The notes below the pieces were generated by a model. That model had not been told where the DNA came from. It saw nothing but the letters and a program-made list of their open reading frames with translations, and ran no database searches. A DNA stretch of 64,000 nt from Chitinophagaceae bacterium DXS. GTDB taxonomy: Bacteria; Bacteroidota; Bacteroidia; Chitinophagales; Chitinophagaceae. Position numbers and translations under genes: made by a program. This document shows, piece after piece, positions 26,650 through 35,573 of the stretch (within the stretch, counting starts at the first letter, position 1; the number at the start of each line of letters is the position of its first letter). Location of the stretch: NCBI GenBank assembly GCA_030345135.1, contig CP128386.1:2877677-2941676 (forward strand), written 5' to 3'.

Positions 26650-27600
26650 ATGCAGTGGATGTTCAGATCGGCCTTATTTTTCCTGCTTCTTTTTTCCTGT
26701 TTTTTTGCCGGGGCTCAATCATTCAAGATAGTTCCATTGGGTGTAAAAGGCGGTGCTGATGAAAGTAATCTTTCCAGCTACATGATAGCTTCTGATTCAT
26801 CTGATAGCTATGTTTGTCTTGATGCCGGCACTTTGCATTATGGGATAGAAAAGGCTATTGACGAGGGTGTGCTCGCCGGCAATGCAGGGGACATCATGAA
26901 GCGGAACATCAAAGGTTACCTGATTTCCCATCCGCATCTGGATCATCTTTCCGGTTTAATTATCAATTCACCGGACGATACTGTGAAGGCTATTTACGGA
27001 TTACAGTTTTGTCTGGATGTGCTTAAGGATAAATATTTCACCTGGAAAAGCTGGGCCAATTTTGCCAACGAGGGTGATAAACCGGCGTTGAATAAATACC
27101 ATTACGTCACTTTAACTGAAGACAATGAAGTGCCCCTGGAGCATACATCCATGACAGTGAAGCCTTTTGAGCTTAGCCACTCCTCTCCTTTTTTAAGTAC
27201 AGCTTTTCTTGTAAAAAGCGCAGACGCATACGTGCTATATCTCGGAGATACTGGTTCAGACGAGGTTGAAAAATCAGACAGGTTATCCCGGCTCTGGAAC
27301 CAGGTTGCTCCGTTGGTTAAAAGCAAACAATTGAAAGCGATCTTTATAGAAGTCTCTTTTCCGGATGAGCAGCCCGAAAAGCAGCTTTTTGGTCATCTTA
27401 CACCGCGATTATTGATGAAAGAGATGCATGTCCTGCAATCTTTAGCCGGAGAAAAATCGTTGCAAAATTTTCCAATTGTCATTACCCATATCAAGCCGGC
27501 AGGCAATAACGAAGCATTAATAAGACAGGAACTTCAGCAAACGAATCCATTGCAGTTAAAGCTGGTGTTTCCTGAACAGGGGAAGATGCTTAGGTTTTGA
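26650..27600 (+). CDS. Exported class II cyclic-nucleotide phosphodiesterase-like MBL-fold protein
   Basis: A 316-residue protein with a signal peptide (LFFLLLFSCFFAGAQ, cleavage after about residue 22). The metal site SHPHLDHLSG (His94, His96, Asp98, His99) is the class II cAMP phosphodiesterase signature, as in yeast PDE1 and Vibrio CpdP, rather than the plain lactamase HxHxDH. Other family parts are DAGTLHYGIEKAI, LGDTGSDEVE (metal-binding Asp), FIEVSFPDEQPEKQLFGHLTP and VITHIKP with a final metal His. An exported location would mean hydrolysis of extracellular or periplasmic cyclic nucleotides. Stands alone on the plus strand. Confidence 0.85.
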   Translation: MQWMFRSALFFLLLFSCFFAGAQSFKIVPLGVKGGADESNLSSYMIASDSSDSYVCLDAGTLHYGIEKAIDEGVLAGNAGDIMKRNIKGYLISHPHLDHLSGLIINSPDDTVKAIYGLQFCLDVLKDKYFTWKSWANFANEGDKPALNKYHYVTLTEDNEVPLEHTSMTVKPFELSHSSPFLSTAFLVKSADAYVLYLGDTGSDEVEKSDRLSRLWNQVAPLVKSKQLKAIFIEVSFPDEQPEKQLFGHLTPRLLMKEMHVLQSLAGEKSLQNFPIVITHIKPAGNNEALIRQELQQTNPLQLKLVFPEQGKMLRF

Positions 27601-27606
27601 TTGTAC

Positions 27607-27752
27607 TTATCTTTTATTTTTTACGCCAAAGAAAGCATTATACATAAATACAATTGTTGGCACGAACAGCAGGATAATCACAACGCCCGCTAACCAGCCA
27701 AGAGTGGTGAAAGCAAATAATCCTAAAGAAGTTACGACTTTTCACTTGTCAT
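27607..27752 (-). pseudogene. Apparently frameshifted 48-residue membrane peptide gene
   Basis: The ATG at 27752 overlaps the TGA of the NlpC/P60 gene (ATGA overlap) and gives MTSEK, then a stop. The next frame continues without stops for about 43 codons as VVTSLGLFAFTTLGWLAGVV, IILLFVPTIVFMYNAFFGVK, NKR, stop at 27607: a single hydrophobic helix with a basic tail. Adding one A to the run AAAA at 27742-27739 joins the two into a clean 48-residue peptide. This could be a real inactivating deletion, programmed slippage, or a sequencing error in a homopolymer. Confidence 0.55.
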
Positions 27753-28372
27753 TTTCTTGCAATTGCCACGTTAATTCTGCCGCAGGCAACATATTTTGTT
27801 TTCCAGTAAGGCGTTTGCAGACTGGCTATACTCACGCCTTTTGAAGACGATGAATTCACAAACATTCCATTTTGCAGATAGATGCCCACATGTGATACGA
27901 CTTTATCCTGCATGGTCCGGAAGAAAATGATGTCTCCTTCCGCGAGGTATTTTGGAGAGGCATACACTTCTACATATTTAGCCAGCAATTGCTCAAAAGA
28001 TGTTCTCGGAATTTTGATATCATAAACATCATTAAACAGTCTTTGGATAAAAGCAGAACAATCAATTCCTTTTTCATCCATGCCACCCCATTTGTAAGGG
28101 GTATTCAGCCACCTGTCGATAAAGCTGTACAACTTTATGTTGCGGATGGAGTCCGGTTTCGTACTTAAACAGGATGCGTACTTTGTTTTTAAGGCGAGTA
28201 TGATCGTGTCTACCTGTTCCCTTACGGGCCTGGGTTGTTGAACAGGAACAGGCGCAGGCTGCGGAGCCACGACGGGCGCTGGTTCAACATTTTCTTTTGT
28301 AGCTTTTTTTGAAGCACTGCATGCTGCGAATAACAGACAGATCAGTATGAAGGCCGGGCATTTATTTTTCAT
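27749..28372 (-). CDS. NlpC/P60 family cell-wall hydrolase, lipoprotein
   Basis: From ATG at 28372 (MKNKCPAFILICLLFAACS) a 207-residue lipoprotein with lipid-anchor Cys18. A Pro-rich linker (about 31-50, PAPVVAPQPAPVPVQQP) is followed by the NlpC/P60 papain-like peptidase domain: WGGMDEKGIDCSAFIQRLF with catalytic Cys105, VVSHVGIYLQNGMFV with catalytic His161, and a third polar residue near VNSSSSKGVS. Such enzymes cut the D-Glu-to-diamino acid bond of peptidoglycan stem peptides. An upstream ATG at 28444 would place the signal sequence internally, so I rejected it. Its stop overlaps a small membrane-peptide frame. Confidence 0.92.
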   Translation of the reverse strand: MKNKCPAFILICLLFAACSASKKATKENVEPAPVVAPQPAPVPVQQPRPVREQVDTIILALKTKYASCLSTKPDSIRNIKLYSFIDRWLNTPYKWGGMDEKGIDCSAFIQRLFNDVYDIKIPRTSFEQLLAKYVEVYASPKYLAEGDIIFFRTMQDKVVSHVGIYLQNGMFVNSSSSKGVSIASLQTPYWKTKYVACGRINVAIARK

Positions 28373-28642
28373 AATTTCTGCATTACTGGTATATACCTGA
28401 GCGGAAGAAAATGTTACCAAAAAAAGGCGAACCGGGCGTAACATTTAAGACAGGTGGCAGATATAACATAAACGGCTGATGATGTTGTCTAATCAATCAT
28501 CGACGATGAAAAAAAATAACCGCATACTTCTATAAAAAATATTCGTTTCTGTTTCGCACGCAACTCTAAACTCTTTTTCCCCCTAAACCTTTTTCATTAA
28601 ATACATCCCGTTAACATACGCTTCGAGGTTTGTTTGATGTAG

Positions 28643-28672
28643 CCTGCGGCCATTAATGACTGCAGGTTTTTT
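28643..28672 (+). terminator. Terminator-like hairpin upstream of the 28768 gene
   Basis: CCTGCGG (28643-28649) and CTGCAGG (28660-28666) pair with one mismatch and are followed by six T. No plus-strand gene ends here. Another dyad, TTTTGCAT and ATGCAAAA (about 28669-28692), follows at once. It could end an unannotated short RNA or act as a leader element of the next gene. Confidence 0.45.
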
Positions 28673-28767
28673 GCATTAGTTAATATGCAAAACCCGGGGT
28701 AACAAATTGATTTCGCCGTTGATGTATTTGTAAAGAAACCACTTCACACACACATAAATTGACAGTC

Positions 28768-29094
28768 ATGGAAACAAATTCTAATAACCAGGAAATATTG
28801 CTGATCACCGCATCACATTTTTCAAGGCTTCAGCTATGTGACAAAAATTTCTCTGTAAACAACGACATATTTTCCAACGCAGACAAGCTGGAGGAAGCTT
28901 GCTGGAATGGCTTACTGAACGACATGCTACCTGAGATCATTGAAAAATCTTCTGACGGGAAAAGACTTCCACTGGCTCAAATATGGCAGGGGGTATCTTT
29001 CTTACAAATTGAATTGAAGGAAACCTACGATCTGGTAGAAATGGAATCCTCTATTAATCCATATTTTTTTATGCATGTAATTAATTATAATTAA
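28768..29094 (+). CDS. Hypothetical protein
   Basis: A 108-residue protein from ATG at 28768 (METNSNNQEILLITASHFS). It is acidic and probably helical, without signal or membrane segment. Blocks such as DKLEEACWNGLLNDMLPEII and LAQIWQGVSFLQIEL look like a folded domain, but I do not recognise a family. It follows a hairpin with a T-run and a short dyad in the 395-base upstream gap. Codon use and the absence of competing frames support a real gene. Confidence 0.6.
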   Translation: METNSNNQEILLITASHFSRLQLCDKNFSVNNDIFSNADKLEEACWNGLLNDMLPEIIEKSSDGKRLPLAQIWQGVSFLQIELKETYDLVEMESSINPYFFMHVINYN

Positions 29095-29143
29095 CCGGTA
29101 CTCAAGCACAATCACATCGGTTCCATTGTTAAATTGATAAAAA

Positions 29144-29329
29144 ATGAAAAGAATAATCAGCAGGTTGCTTACTTGTTTTATTGTAACAAGAAACGCTACG
29201 GGAAAAAGGAAGGGAAATGGTGACCATTGGCCTGGTATTTTTATGCTTATTCCAATTCCGGTTGAGGTGAGTAAAGGCCATGTAACGCCCGGTGGATTTT
29301 TGATCAGAGGATTGATATTTCTATTTTAA
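29144..29329 (+). CDS. Possible small peptide, 61 residues
   Basis: An ATG in an AT-rich context (AAAAAATG) opens a 61-residue frame that starts with a basic-hydrophobic stretch, MKRIISRLLTCFIV, and ends GGFLIRGLIFLF. It follows the previous gene by 49 bases and its stop overlaps the stop of the convergent CHAT gene by four bases. No family is recognised; it may be chance. Confidence 0.3.
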   Translation: MKRIISRLLTCFIVTRNATGKRKGNGDHWPGIFMLIPIPVEVSKGHVTPGGFLIRGLIFLF

Positions 29330-32079
29330 CCTGAAGACCTTACGGTTGCCGCCAGCATTGTTCTAACAATAAACAGGACTCCTGCAATCAAAACAACAAG
29401 TCCCGCCGCAATGTAAAGCCAGAACAAGTTGCTATGAGCGGAAAGCGCAACCGGTTCCACATTTCCAATCAGCACCATATTTGCCCAGTAGTATGGTAAA
29501 AGTTTATCGCCTTCATTTGTTTCAAGAAAGAACATCTTTGCTTTTTTCAGAGCGTCATCCTTGCTCATTCCTTGTGATAAATATTCGTTGAATTTTTGAG
29601 AAATAAGATAAATGCTTTCTTCATCTGCTTTCCATATGGTTGCAGCGACTGCAGGTATGCCGACAGAAGAAAATCCTCTTGCCAGGCTGTAGATACCTTC
29701 ACCTGTGGCATTTTTGCCGGCATTAGTCTGGCAGGCACTCAATATGATCAATTGTGTCGCCGGATTTCTAAGCAATTGTAAATCTGCCAGGTGAATGACG
29801 GAATCATACATAAACAGCAATGGTTCAGGATTTAATGAGTCAGCTTTCGCATGTGAGAACACATTAACTACGCTATAATTTGACATTGTATTCATGAAGC
29901 GTTGCCTGGTGGCATTATTGTGAAGATATACTACAGGGGAAGTATAATTAGCTGCGGTTTCCTCCAGAAACATAGCTGATCTTTTAAGTTCCGGCATGTT
30001 CAGATATGCGCTGAAAGAAACCGGCGCAAATCCCGCAAAATTGCCTTCAGCGCGGGCACGCGAAAATGTCTTCAGCAAATAGGTGGCGGAATATGTATAG
30101 CTGAAGGTATAATCCTTTAGAAGGAAATCTTTTCCTTTCTCATCGCTACATAAAGCATCAAAGGGAATCAGAAAATTATCAGCACAAATAATTACTCGTC
30201 CGGGTGATAATTGTAACGGACTAAAAAGCGTCTTATATAATTGGAAAGAAAGCTGTGTAAATGATCCGTAATGGGTATTCAGCCGCTGCTTATCCTCGCA
30301 GAAAAGCGAAAAATCATTAATAAGGTTAAAGGAAAAATCCTTTTGTGAAAGCCTGATAAGGTTTGTTCTTTCGTTTTGGATCGCTAACATGTATCCTGAC
30401 GTGTCAGCTAAAAAATAGTGGACGAGACTTTGCCGGTGCTTACCCAGGTATGATTGTAAATCTTTCAGGGGTGCAATTACATCAGCATATTTATACTGAA
30501 AATATGCGGGATATTTTTTTTCGAGTGAACGAATAAATGCATCTTGTTTGTCTTCCATTTCAGCTAATGTAAATTCTGCATTTGAGTAAGCTGGTGAAGG
30601 TTTTTGCAGATTTCTTAAAATGCCTTGCTGATTGACAATATCGGTTCTGAGCACCTGTTCTGTGATGGACTCGGATTCTGGTAATGTTGCTGTTGCTCCC
30701 AGTTCATTTAATCGGTCAGCCAACAAAACCGCCCTGCTTCTCTCCATAAAGTAATATGCCAGTGTATTGTTGTTTGTCAGAAAGCATAGTTCAAGTGCCG
30801 TTGCATAAAAGCTGCGTGTTTCGTTGCGCCAGAAAAGCCTGCTTTGTTCGCCAAACTGCTGATGCCTTATTTGTGTGATGACCGTATCTGCGGTCATACT
30901 CGCTTTCAATGCTACGTCAGCATATCTTTTGTCAGCACTTTGCTTGAATAGCTGTAGTAGCATCCTGGTTTTATCTGTCAACACGCCAAACGACAGATCT
31001 TTATTTTCAACAAGATTAAGTTGTGTTGCGGACGGGCGATAAAAAATACCGGTATCTGCATCTCTGATTTTAAGACAGCTCCATGCTTTATAAAAATAGT
31101 AAGAAGCTTTGCCAATATCATGTTGTTCCGTAAAACTATTTGCAATATGATGATAGGCCCTTGCCATACGGGCTGAATCATTGCCTTTTGCTGCATATTC
31201 TATCGCGGTAAAAAAATGTTGATTTGCCCTGGAATATTGACGAACGTAATTAAGATAAAAACCTCCGAGATCAATATAATCGGCTGCTATTTGCGCATAT
31301 TGTTGTGTAGTAAGTCTTTCAGAAACAGACTGCAGAAGCGCTTTTTCTGCAGCGGCAAACCGGTTTTCCTGTTGAAAGATAAAACCCTTTATCTTCAATG
31401 CGCTCGCAATATCATAATGCAGTTGCAATGGTGTAGCTGTTTCGAGGATTTCATTTATTGTAGTGAGGGCTTGCTGCAAATCGTTTTGAAAAAATAAAGC
31501 CTGTGCTTTTTGATTCAGAAAACCAATGTAATAATCTATATCAGCTGTTTTATCGCAATCCTTCATGCCGATAATGGATTCTCTAACAGCCTGCTGATAA
31601 TCTGTTTGCCTGAAATATATAAAGGCTTTGTTTAGCCTGCAGTCAAATTTTATTTTATTCGAAGGTGCGTATGTTTTTACCAATTGAATTGTGCTGTCGT
31701 AGCACAATAAAGCTCTGTCAAAAATGTTCAGCTTGTCATAATAATAACCGAGTGCATAATAGTTTGTGATAGCAGCTAAAACAGAAGTATTTTTTCTCAT
31801 CGAGACATTTATACTTGCAGCCCGTCTCATATATTCGATAGCCTTTCTTGCATCCTGGTTTTCCCGGAATTCAAGCGCGCCGAGTTTATGGAGTATAAGG
31901 GCAAACACCGAATCGCTTGTTTGCCGTTCTGTTTCTGCTTTATTTTTTAATGCGAGTAGTTGTTTTATTTTGACTGATTGCGGCTGATTACTGCTGTCTG
32001 TGATTTGCCGGACGTTTTGTGTGGTTATCTGCGCACTCGTTTGTATGACGCAAAACATTATAAGGACGAGAAAATGCAT
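29326..32079 (-). CDS. TPR-CHAT caspase-like protease, membrane-anchored
   Basis: From ATG at 32079 (MHFLVLIMFCVIQTSAQ, a signal peptide) 917 residues. About residues 30-480 are tetratricopeptide repeats (for example LYFRQTDYQQAVRESIIGM-like units such as AFIYFRQTDYQQAVRESI). The C-terminal CHAT domain carries the caspase-type dyad His743 in VFSHAKAD and Cys783 in LSACQTNAG, followed by GEGIYSLARGFSSVG. A single helix near residues 884-906 (LFWLYIAAGLVVLIAG) would anchor the C-terminus, leaving the protease in the periplasm if the signal peptide is used. It is the last gene on the strand after an ECF sigma factor, a TPR membrane protein and a small lipoprotein, a layout suggesting a regulated envelope function. 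Confidence 0.9.
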   Translation of the reverse strand: MHFLVLIMFCVIQTSAQITTQNVRQITDSSNQPQSVKIKQLLALKNKAETERQTSDSVFALILHKLGALEFRENQDARKAIEYMRRAASINVSMRKNTSVLAAITNYYALGYYYDKLNIFDRALLCYDSTIQLVKTYAPSNKIKFDCRLNKAFIYFRQTDYQQAVRESIIGMKDCDKTADIDYYIGFLNQKAQALFFQNDLQQALTTINEILETATPLQLHYDIASALKIKGFIFQQENRFAAAEKALLQSVSERLTTQQYAQIAADYIDLGGFYLNYVRQYSRANQHFFTAIEYAAKGNDSARMARAYHHIANSFTEQHDIGKASYYFYKAWSCLKIRDADTGIFYRPSATQLNLVENKDLSFGVLTDKTRMLLQLFKQSADKRYADVALKASMTADTVITQIRHQQFGEQSRLFWRNETRSFYATALELCFLTNNNTLAYYFMERSRAVLLADRLNELGATATLPESESITEQVLRTDIVNQQGILRNLQKPSPAYSNAEFTLAEMEDKQDAFIRSLEKKYPAYFQYKYADVIAPLKDLQSYLGKHRQSLVHYFLADTSGYMLAIQNERTNLIRLSQKDFSFNLINDFSLFCEDKQRLNTHYGSFTQLSFQLYKTLFSPLQLSPGRVIICADNFLIPFDALCSDEKGKDFLLKDYTFSYTYSATYLLKTFSRARAEGNFAGFAPVSFSAYLNMPELKRSAMFLEETAANYTSPVVYLHNNATRQRFMNTMSNYSVVNVFSHAKADSLNPEPLLFMYDSVIHLADLQLLRNPATQLIILSACQTNAGKNATGEGIYSLARGFSSVGIPAVAATIWKADEESIYLISQKFNEYLSQGMSKDDALKKAKMFFLETNEGDKLLPYYWANMVLIGNVEPVALSAHSNLFWLYIAAGLVVLIAGVLFIVRTMLAATVRSSG

Positions 32080-32246
32080 CTTCCATCCTACTGGTTGAAA
32101 AGATATCTGCGATGCTATAATCATTCAATGTTTATAGCCATTCATCTCCGGCTGTCAGCGACATTTTGAACGTCAATTTAACCTTTTAAGGATACTGGGT
32201 ATATGGTCATTATTACACAAAACAACATCTTAAAAAATAATTCCTG

Positions 32247-32396
32247 TTATTGAGGAACTTTGGTTTGTGGTGCACTACTGTCAGAAGCATGTGTTGTAGT
32301 AGAGCTGGAAGATGTTTTTTTGGATGATGAACAAGCGTTGGTAATTACAATCACCAGCATTGCCAGTGAAAACAGTAAAATGAACGTTTTTTTCAT
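32247..32396 (-). CDS. Small Ser/Thr-rich lipoprotein, 49 residues
   Basis: ATG at 32396 after an AT-rich leader gives a hydrophobic signal (MKKTFILLFSLAMLVIVITN) followed by AC with Cys22, then a tail of Ser, Thr and Lys (SSSKKTSSSSTTTHASDSS) and a stop at 32247. This is the typical look of a small surface lipoprotein of Bacteroidota. It lies between the CHAT gene and the TPR membrane-protein gene on the same strand. Confidence 0.7.
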   Translation of the reverse strand: MKKTFILLFSLAMLVIVITNACSSSKKTSSSSTTTHASDSSAPQTKVPQ

Positions 32397-32397
32397 A

Positions 32398-32566
32398 TGC
32401 TTTGATTTAGCTTTGAGCTGTTAGCTATAAGGTATCAGGTATCAGGTATCAGGTATCCGGATGGAGCAATAAAGATCATCATTCACACCTGACATCTCAC
32501 ATCTTACACCTTACACCTCACATCGTACACCGTACACCGTACATCTAAAATCGTACATCGTACATC
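32398..32566. repeat. Repeat-word spacer (GGTATCA and CATCGTACAC families)
   Basis: Four near-tandem copies of GGTATCA/GGTATCC (about 32430-32458) are followed by CACATCTTACACCTTACACC and CATCGTACACCGTACACCGT words up to the stop of the TPR gene (about 32485-32566). Nothing coding. Confidence 0.6.
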
Positions 32567-32567
32567 G

Positions 32568-33353
32568 CTAGTCTTTCCATTTCTTCAGCCATTCTTCTGC
32601 ATCGCGATAGCCTTCCTGCTTATCATGAACAACTCTTTCGAGTAATTGTTTGGCGTTGGAACGATCACTTTGTCCGCCGCGTTGCAGCAAAGTAACTGCC
32701 TGCAGAAACATTCCCGGGTTACTGTATAATCCTTTAATTGCAGCCAGTTCACTGAAACTATTTAGTGCATGCGTGTAATCTTCCATCATCAGGTATGTAA
32801 GACCTGTATATTTTTTTGCATAAATATTATCCGGATGCGCCGTATAAACACCTGAGAACATCGCGATCGCTTTATTATAGTCTTTATTATTGTATGCAGC
32901 TATGCCCAATTGCAGGCTGTCGCGCGATCCGTCCATGGTCTGGCTTAACTGTGTAAGGTTGCTGGCAATATATTTTTTTGCAAGTTGTTCAGGAGTGGAC
33001 TGATTAAAATAATAATAGCCTGCAATAAAAAGCAGCAAGGCAGCTGCCACTGCATAATTTAGCCAGCGTCGTGATCCCATCCTTCTAACGGGAGCAGGGC
33101 CTATGTCTGCGCTTTCTTTTTTTTCCCCGGTAAAATAAACAGCGTTTAGCTTTTGCAATGATTCTTTCAACGCCTCTTCCTTCTGTTTATCGGTTTCGGT
33201 ATAAACCATTTCAGTATCTACTGTTTTGTAAACTGATAGTAAAGAAGCCAGCTCTTCATTCGCTGCAACTTCTTTTTCGAAGGCTTCCAACTCGTCTGTA
33301 GTCATCTCTTTGTGTAAATAACGTTCAATATTTTCAAACCAGTTTTCTTTCAT
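32568..33353 (-). CDS. TPR membrane protein following an ECF sigma factor (possible anti-sigma)
   Basis: A 261-residue protein with one membrane helix at about residues 98-115 (LNYAVAAALLLFIAGYYYF). The cytosolic N-terminal part (MKENWFENIERYLHKEMTTD, ELEAFEKEVAANEELASLL) resembles the start of zinc-less anti-sigma proteins; the periplasmic C-terminal part is TPR-like (IAAYNNKDYNKAIAMFSGVY, TYLMMEDYTHALNSFSELA). It starts three bases after the sigma gene stops, so they are co-transcribed. Position and topology suggest it holds the sigma factor and senses the envelope; this is inference. Confidence 0.78.
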   Translation of the reverse strand: MKENWFENIERYLHKEMTTDELEAFEKEVAANEELASLLSVYKTVDTEMVYTETDKQKEEALKESLQKLNAVYFTGEKKESADIGPAPVRRMGSRRWLNYAVAAALLLFIAGYYYFNQSTPEQLAKKYIASNLTQLSQTMDGSRDSLQLGIAAYNNKDYNKAIAMFSGVYTAHPDNIYAKKYTGLTYLMMEDYTHALNSFSELAAIKGLYSNPGMFLQAVTLLQRGGQSDRSNAKQLLERVVHDKQEGYRDAEEWLKKWKD

Positions 33354-33356
33354 ACT

Positions 33357-33929
33357 TTACCATTTCAGGGAGTTAAATTGCGATGATCCTTTTACAAGCG
33401 TTACCAGTTTTCCCATACATTCCGACTTTTTTTTCCTGGCATATCCATAACTTACTTTCAAAATTTCGGCCACTTCTTCCATGCCTTTTCCACTCCAGCT
33501 TAACTGTAAAATTTCCCGGCAGCCCTCTCCCAATTCTGCGAACTTCTGCATTAACAGTTCCTTTCTTTCCTCCAGGAGTAACACATCTTCGCTTAGCTTA
33601 AAACTATCTTCTCCTATGTCATTATATCCGTCGTTATCACTAAGTGTTACCTTGTGGTTCTTCCGTTTGTTTAACTCATTCAGCCATTTGTTTTTACAGA
33701 TAAGATACAAAAACGCGTCCAAAGGGCAGGTTAATACAAAATCCTGGGTGCGGGCTTTATGGTAAATAGATATTAATGCCTCCTGGAATATATCAGCCGC
33801 ATCAGTCTCCGTACCGTTATTCTGCAACACCATCCATTTTATTTTGCCGGAGTATTTTTTATACAGCTCATCAAGCAGGGACGTATCATTATGTAATAAA
33901 GCAGTTATATATTTTTGATCGGGATGCAT
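33357..33929 (-). CDS. ECF-type RNA polymerase sigma factor
   Basis: A 190-residue sigma-70 family protein. Region 2 spans about residues 20-90 (LLDELYKKYSGKIKWMVL and TDAADIFQEALISIYHKAR, the -10 recognition helix), region 4 spans about 120-180 (LGEGCREILQLSWSGKGMEE, VAEILKVSYGYARKKKSECM) as the -35 binding helix-turn-helix. There is no region 1 or 3. It heads a four-gene strand (sigma, TPR membrane protein, lipoprotein, CHAT protease) and probably controls those genes or envelope targets. Confidence 0.88.
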   Translation of the reverse strand: MHPDQKYITALLHNDTSLLDELYKKYSGKIKWMVLQNNGTETDAADIFQEALISIYHKARTQDFVLTCPLDAFLYLICKNKWLNELNKRKNHKVTLSDNDGYNDIGEDSFKLSEDVLLLEERKELLMQKFAELGEGCREILQLSWSGKGMEEVAEILKVSYGYARKKKSECMGKLVTLVKGSSQFNSLKW

Positions 33930-34020
33930 AACGATTTATGCTTTAAAATAATGCATAAAAATCTATCTTGCAACAAAATCACCATAAAGTTTTGGCTAAA
34001 TGAAGGCTGTAACAGGATAC

Positions 34021-35349
34021 TTATTTGGCAACTTCAATCTTCACTTTTTTGTTTTTGATCTTTTCATTTCTTACCAGGTGCAATGCGGTACTTGCCTTCG
34101 TTTTGCGAATAGCCACGAACGAAAAGAAATCTTTCACTTCAATTAGGCCAATATCCTCCTTTTTAAGCTGCCCTTTATTTGATAAAAATCCAACGATATC
34201 CACTTTGTTTACCTTATCTTTTTTTCCGGCGGCGATGAAAAGTGTCGTCCATTTAGGTTTCTCGGGAAGAACAGTTTTTTCAGGTAGATCAATCTGCACT
34301 ATAGATCCATCTACATAGCCCGGAAGCTTTTCTTCAGGTGATAGTATTAGAATAGCTGTTCCACTTGCATCCATGCGCGCCGTTCTGCCATTCCTGTGCG
34401 TAAAAATGTCTTCTGTTGCCGGCATATGATAGTGAATAATATACCGGATGTTAGGAATATCGAGTCCCCGCGCCGCCAGATCGGTAGTTACCAGCACATT
34501 TACTGTACCGTTTCTGAATTTGCAGAGCGCGCTGTCACGCTCACGCTGCTCCATAGAACCGTGATAAAATTCATTTACAATTCCCTTTTCAGAAAGAATA
34601 TTACTGGTTCGTTCAACAGCATCGCGGTGATTACAGAAGACAATTGATGATCGTCCACCAAGGTGGCAAAGCAATTTAAACAGGGTTTCAGCCTTGTCTT
34701 TAGTATCTGACAGGACCCATTCTAAAGCAAGTCCGGCGGACTCTTCATTTTGCATAGAGAGAAAATCCAGCGTCTTGGGTTTCTGCAATCCAACAAATTC
34801 AGGTATTTCTACCGAGGTTGTGGCAGAGGTGAGGATCCTGTTGTTTATGTTTTTCAGGGAGCTAATGATGAACGACATTTCTTCCTGGAAGCCCAATTCC
34901 AGCGATTTGTCGAATTCGTCCAAAACCAATGTTTCAATCGCATCAACAGTAATGTTTCCCCGCCTGATATGGTCCGCCAATCTCCCGGGGGTACCAACAA
35001 GTACTGCCGGAGGTTGGATTAAATTATTTTCTTCAATTTCACGTTTATGCCCCCCGTAGCAACAGGTTATTTTCAGGCCTGTCCCCATTAATTTAAATAC
35101 TTTCTCTATCTGAAGTGCCAGTTCCCGTGACGGAACGATGATGATGGCCTGGGTTAATTTGTTGCTCCAATCTATTTCTTCAAGCAAGGGCAATAAAAAC
35201 GCGAGTGTTTTACCTGATCCTGTAGCCGACAGAAGAATGATATCCTTATGGGCCTCGCTGGCTTCCAGTGAAGCTTTTTGCATCTCATTCAATTCTTCAA
35301 TATTCAGGTTGGATAGTATCTGGCTGATGGAGTGTTTTTTCTGTTGCAT
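34021..35349 (-). CDS. DEAD-box RNA helicase of the DbpA/YxiN type
   Basis: From ATG at 35349 (MQQKKHSISQILSNLN) 442 residues. Helicase motifs in order: Q-motif region LNEMQKASL, Walker A SATGSGKT (41-48), PSRELA (73-78), TPGRLAD (120-126), DEFD (144-147, instead of DEAD), TSAT, VLVTTDLAARGLDIPN and HRNGRTARM. The C-terminal domain (about 360-435, KVDIVGFLSNKGQLKKEDIG, FSFVAIRKTKAS) is the DbpA RNA-binding domain, which in DbpA and YxiN recognises hairpin 92 of 23S rRNA. A role in large-subunit assembly is thus likely. An upstream ATG at 35388 would add 13 residues unlike the family. Confidence 0.9.
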   Translation of the reverse strand: MQQKKHSISQILSNLNIEELNEMQKASLEASEAHKDIILLSATGSGKTLAFLLPLLEEIDWSNKLTQAIIIVPSRELALQIEKVFKLMGTGLKITCCYGGHKREIEENNLIQPPAVLVGTPGRLADHIRRGNITVDAIETLVLDEFDKSLELGFQEEMSFIISSLKNINNRILTSATTSVEIPEFVGLQKPKTLDFLSMQNEESAGLALEWVLSDTKDKAETLFKLLCHLGGRSSIVFCNHRDAVERTSNILSEKGIVNEFYHGSMEQRERDSALCKFRNGTVNVLVTTDLAARGLDIPNIRYIIHYHMPATEDIFTHRNGRTARMDASGTAILILSPEEKLPGYVDGSIVQIDLPEKTVLPEKPKWTTLFIAAGKKDKVNKVDIVGFLSNKGQLKKEDIGLIEVKDFFSFVAIRKTKASTALHLVRNEKIKNKKVKIEVAK

Positions 35350-35379
35350 TGCGGCAAAAGTACAAAAAGGTGGCGAGGC

Positions 35380-35573
35380 GTGAGGCATCAGGTATCAGGT
35401 TTCAGGTTTCAGGTGTTGAGCTTTCAGCTTTTAGCTAAAGCAGCTATCTAACAACAAACATACCTGAAGCATGGATATAAGCTATAAGCGACTTTCCGCG
35501 GGCCTTTGCCTTACACCCCATGCCTTATACCTCACTCCTAATCGCTAAAACCTGATACCTGATACCTGAAACC
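35380..35573. repeat. Repeat-word spacer between dprA and the helicase
   Basis: Both ends of this gap carry the same word family in opposite orientation: GGCATCAGGTATCAGGTTTC (from 35389) and, near 35550-35575, CCTGATACCTGATACCTGAA. In between are AGCTTTCAGC words (about 35417-35440). The inverted pair could fold into a long imperfect hairpin in RNA. Confidence 0.5.
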
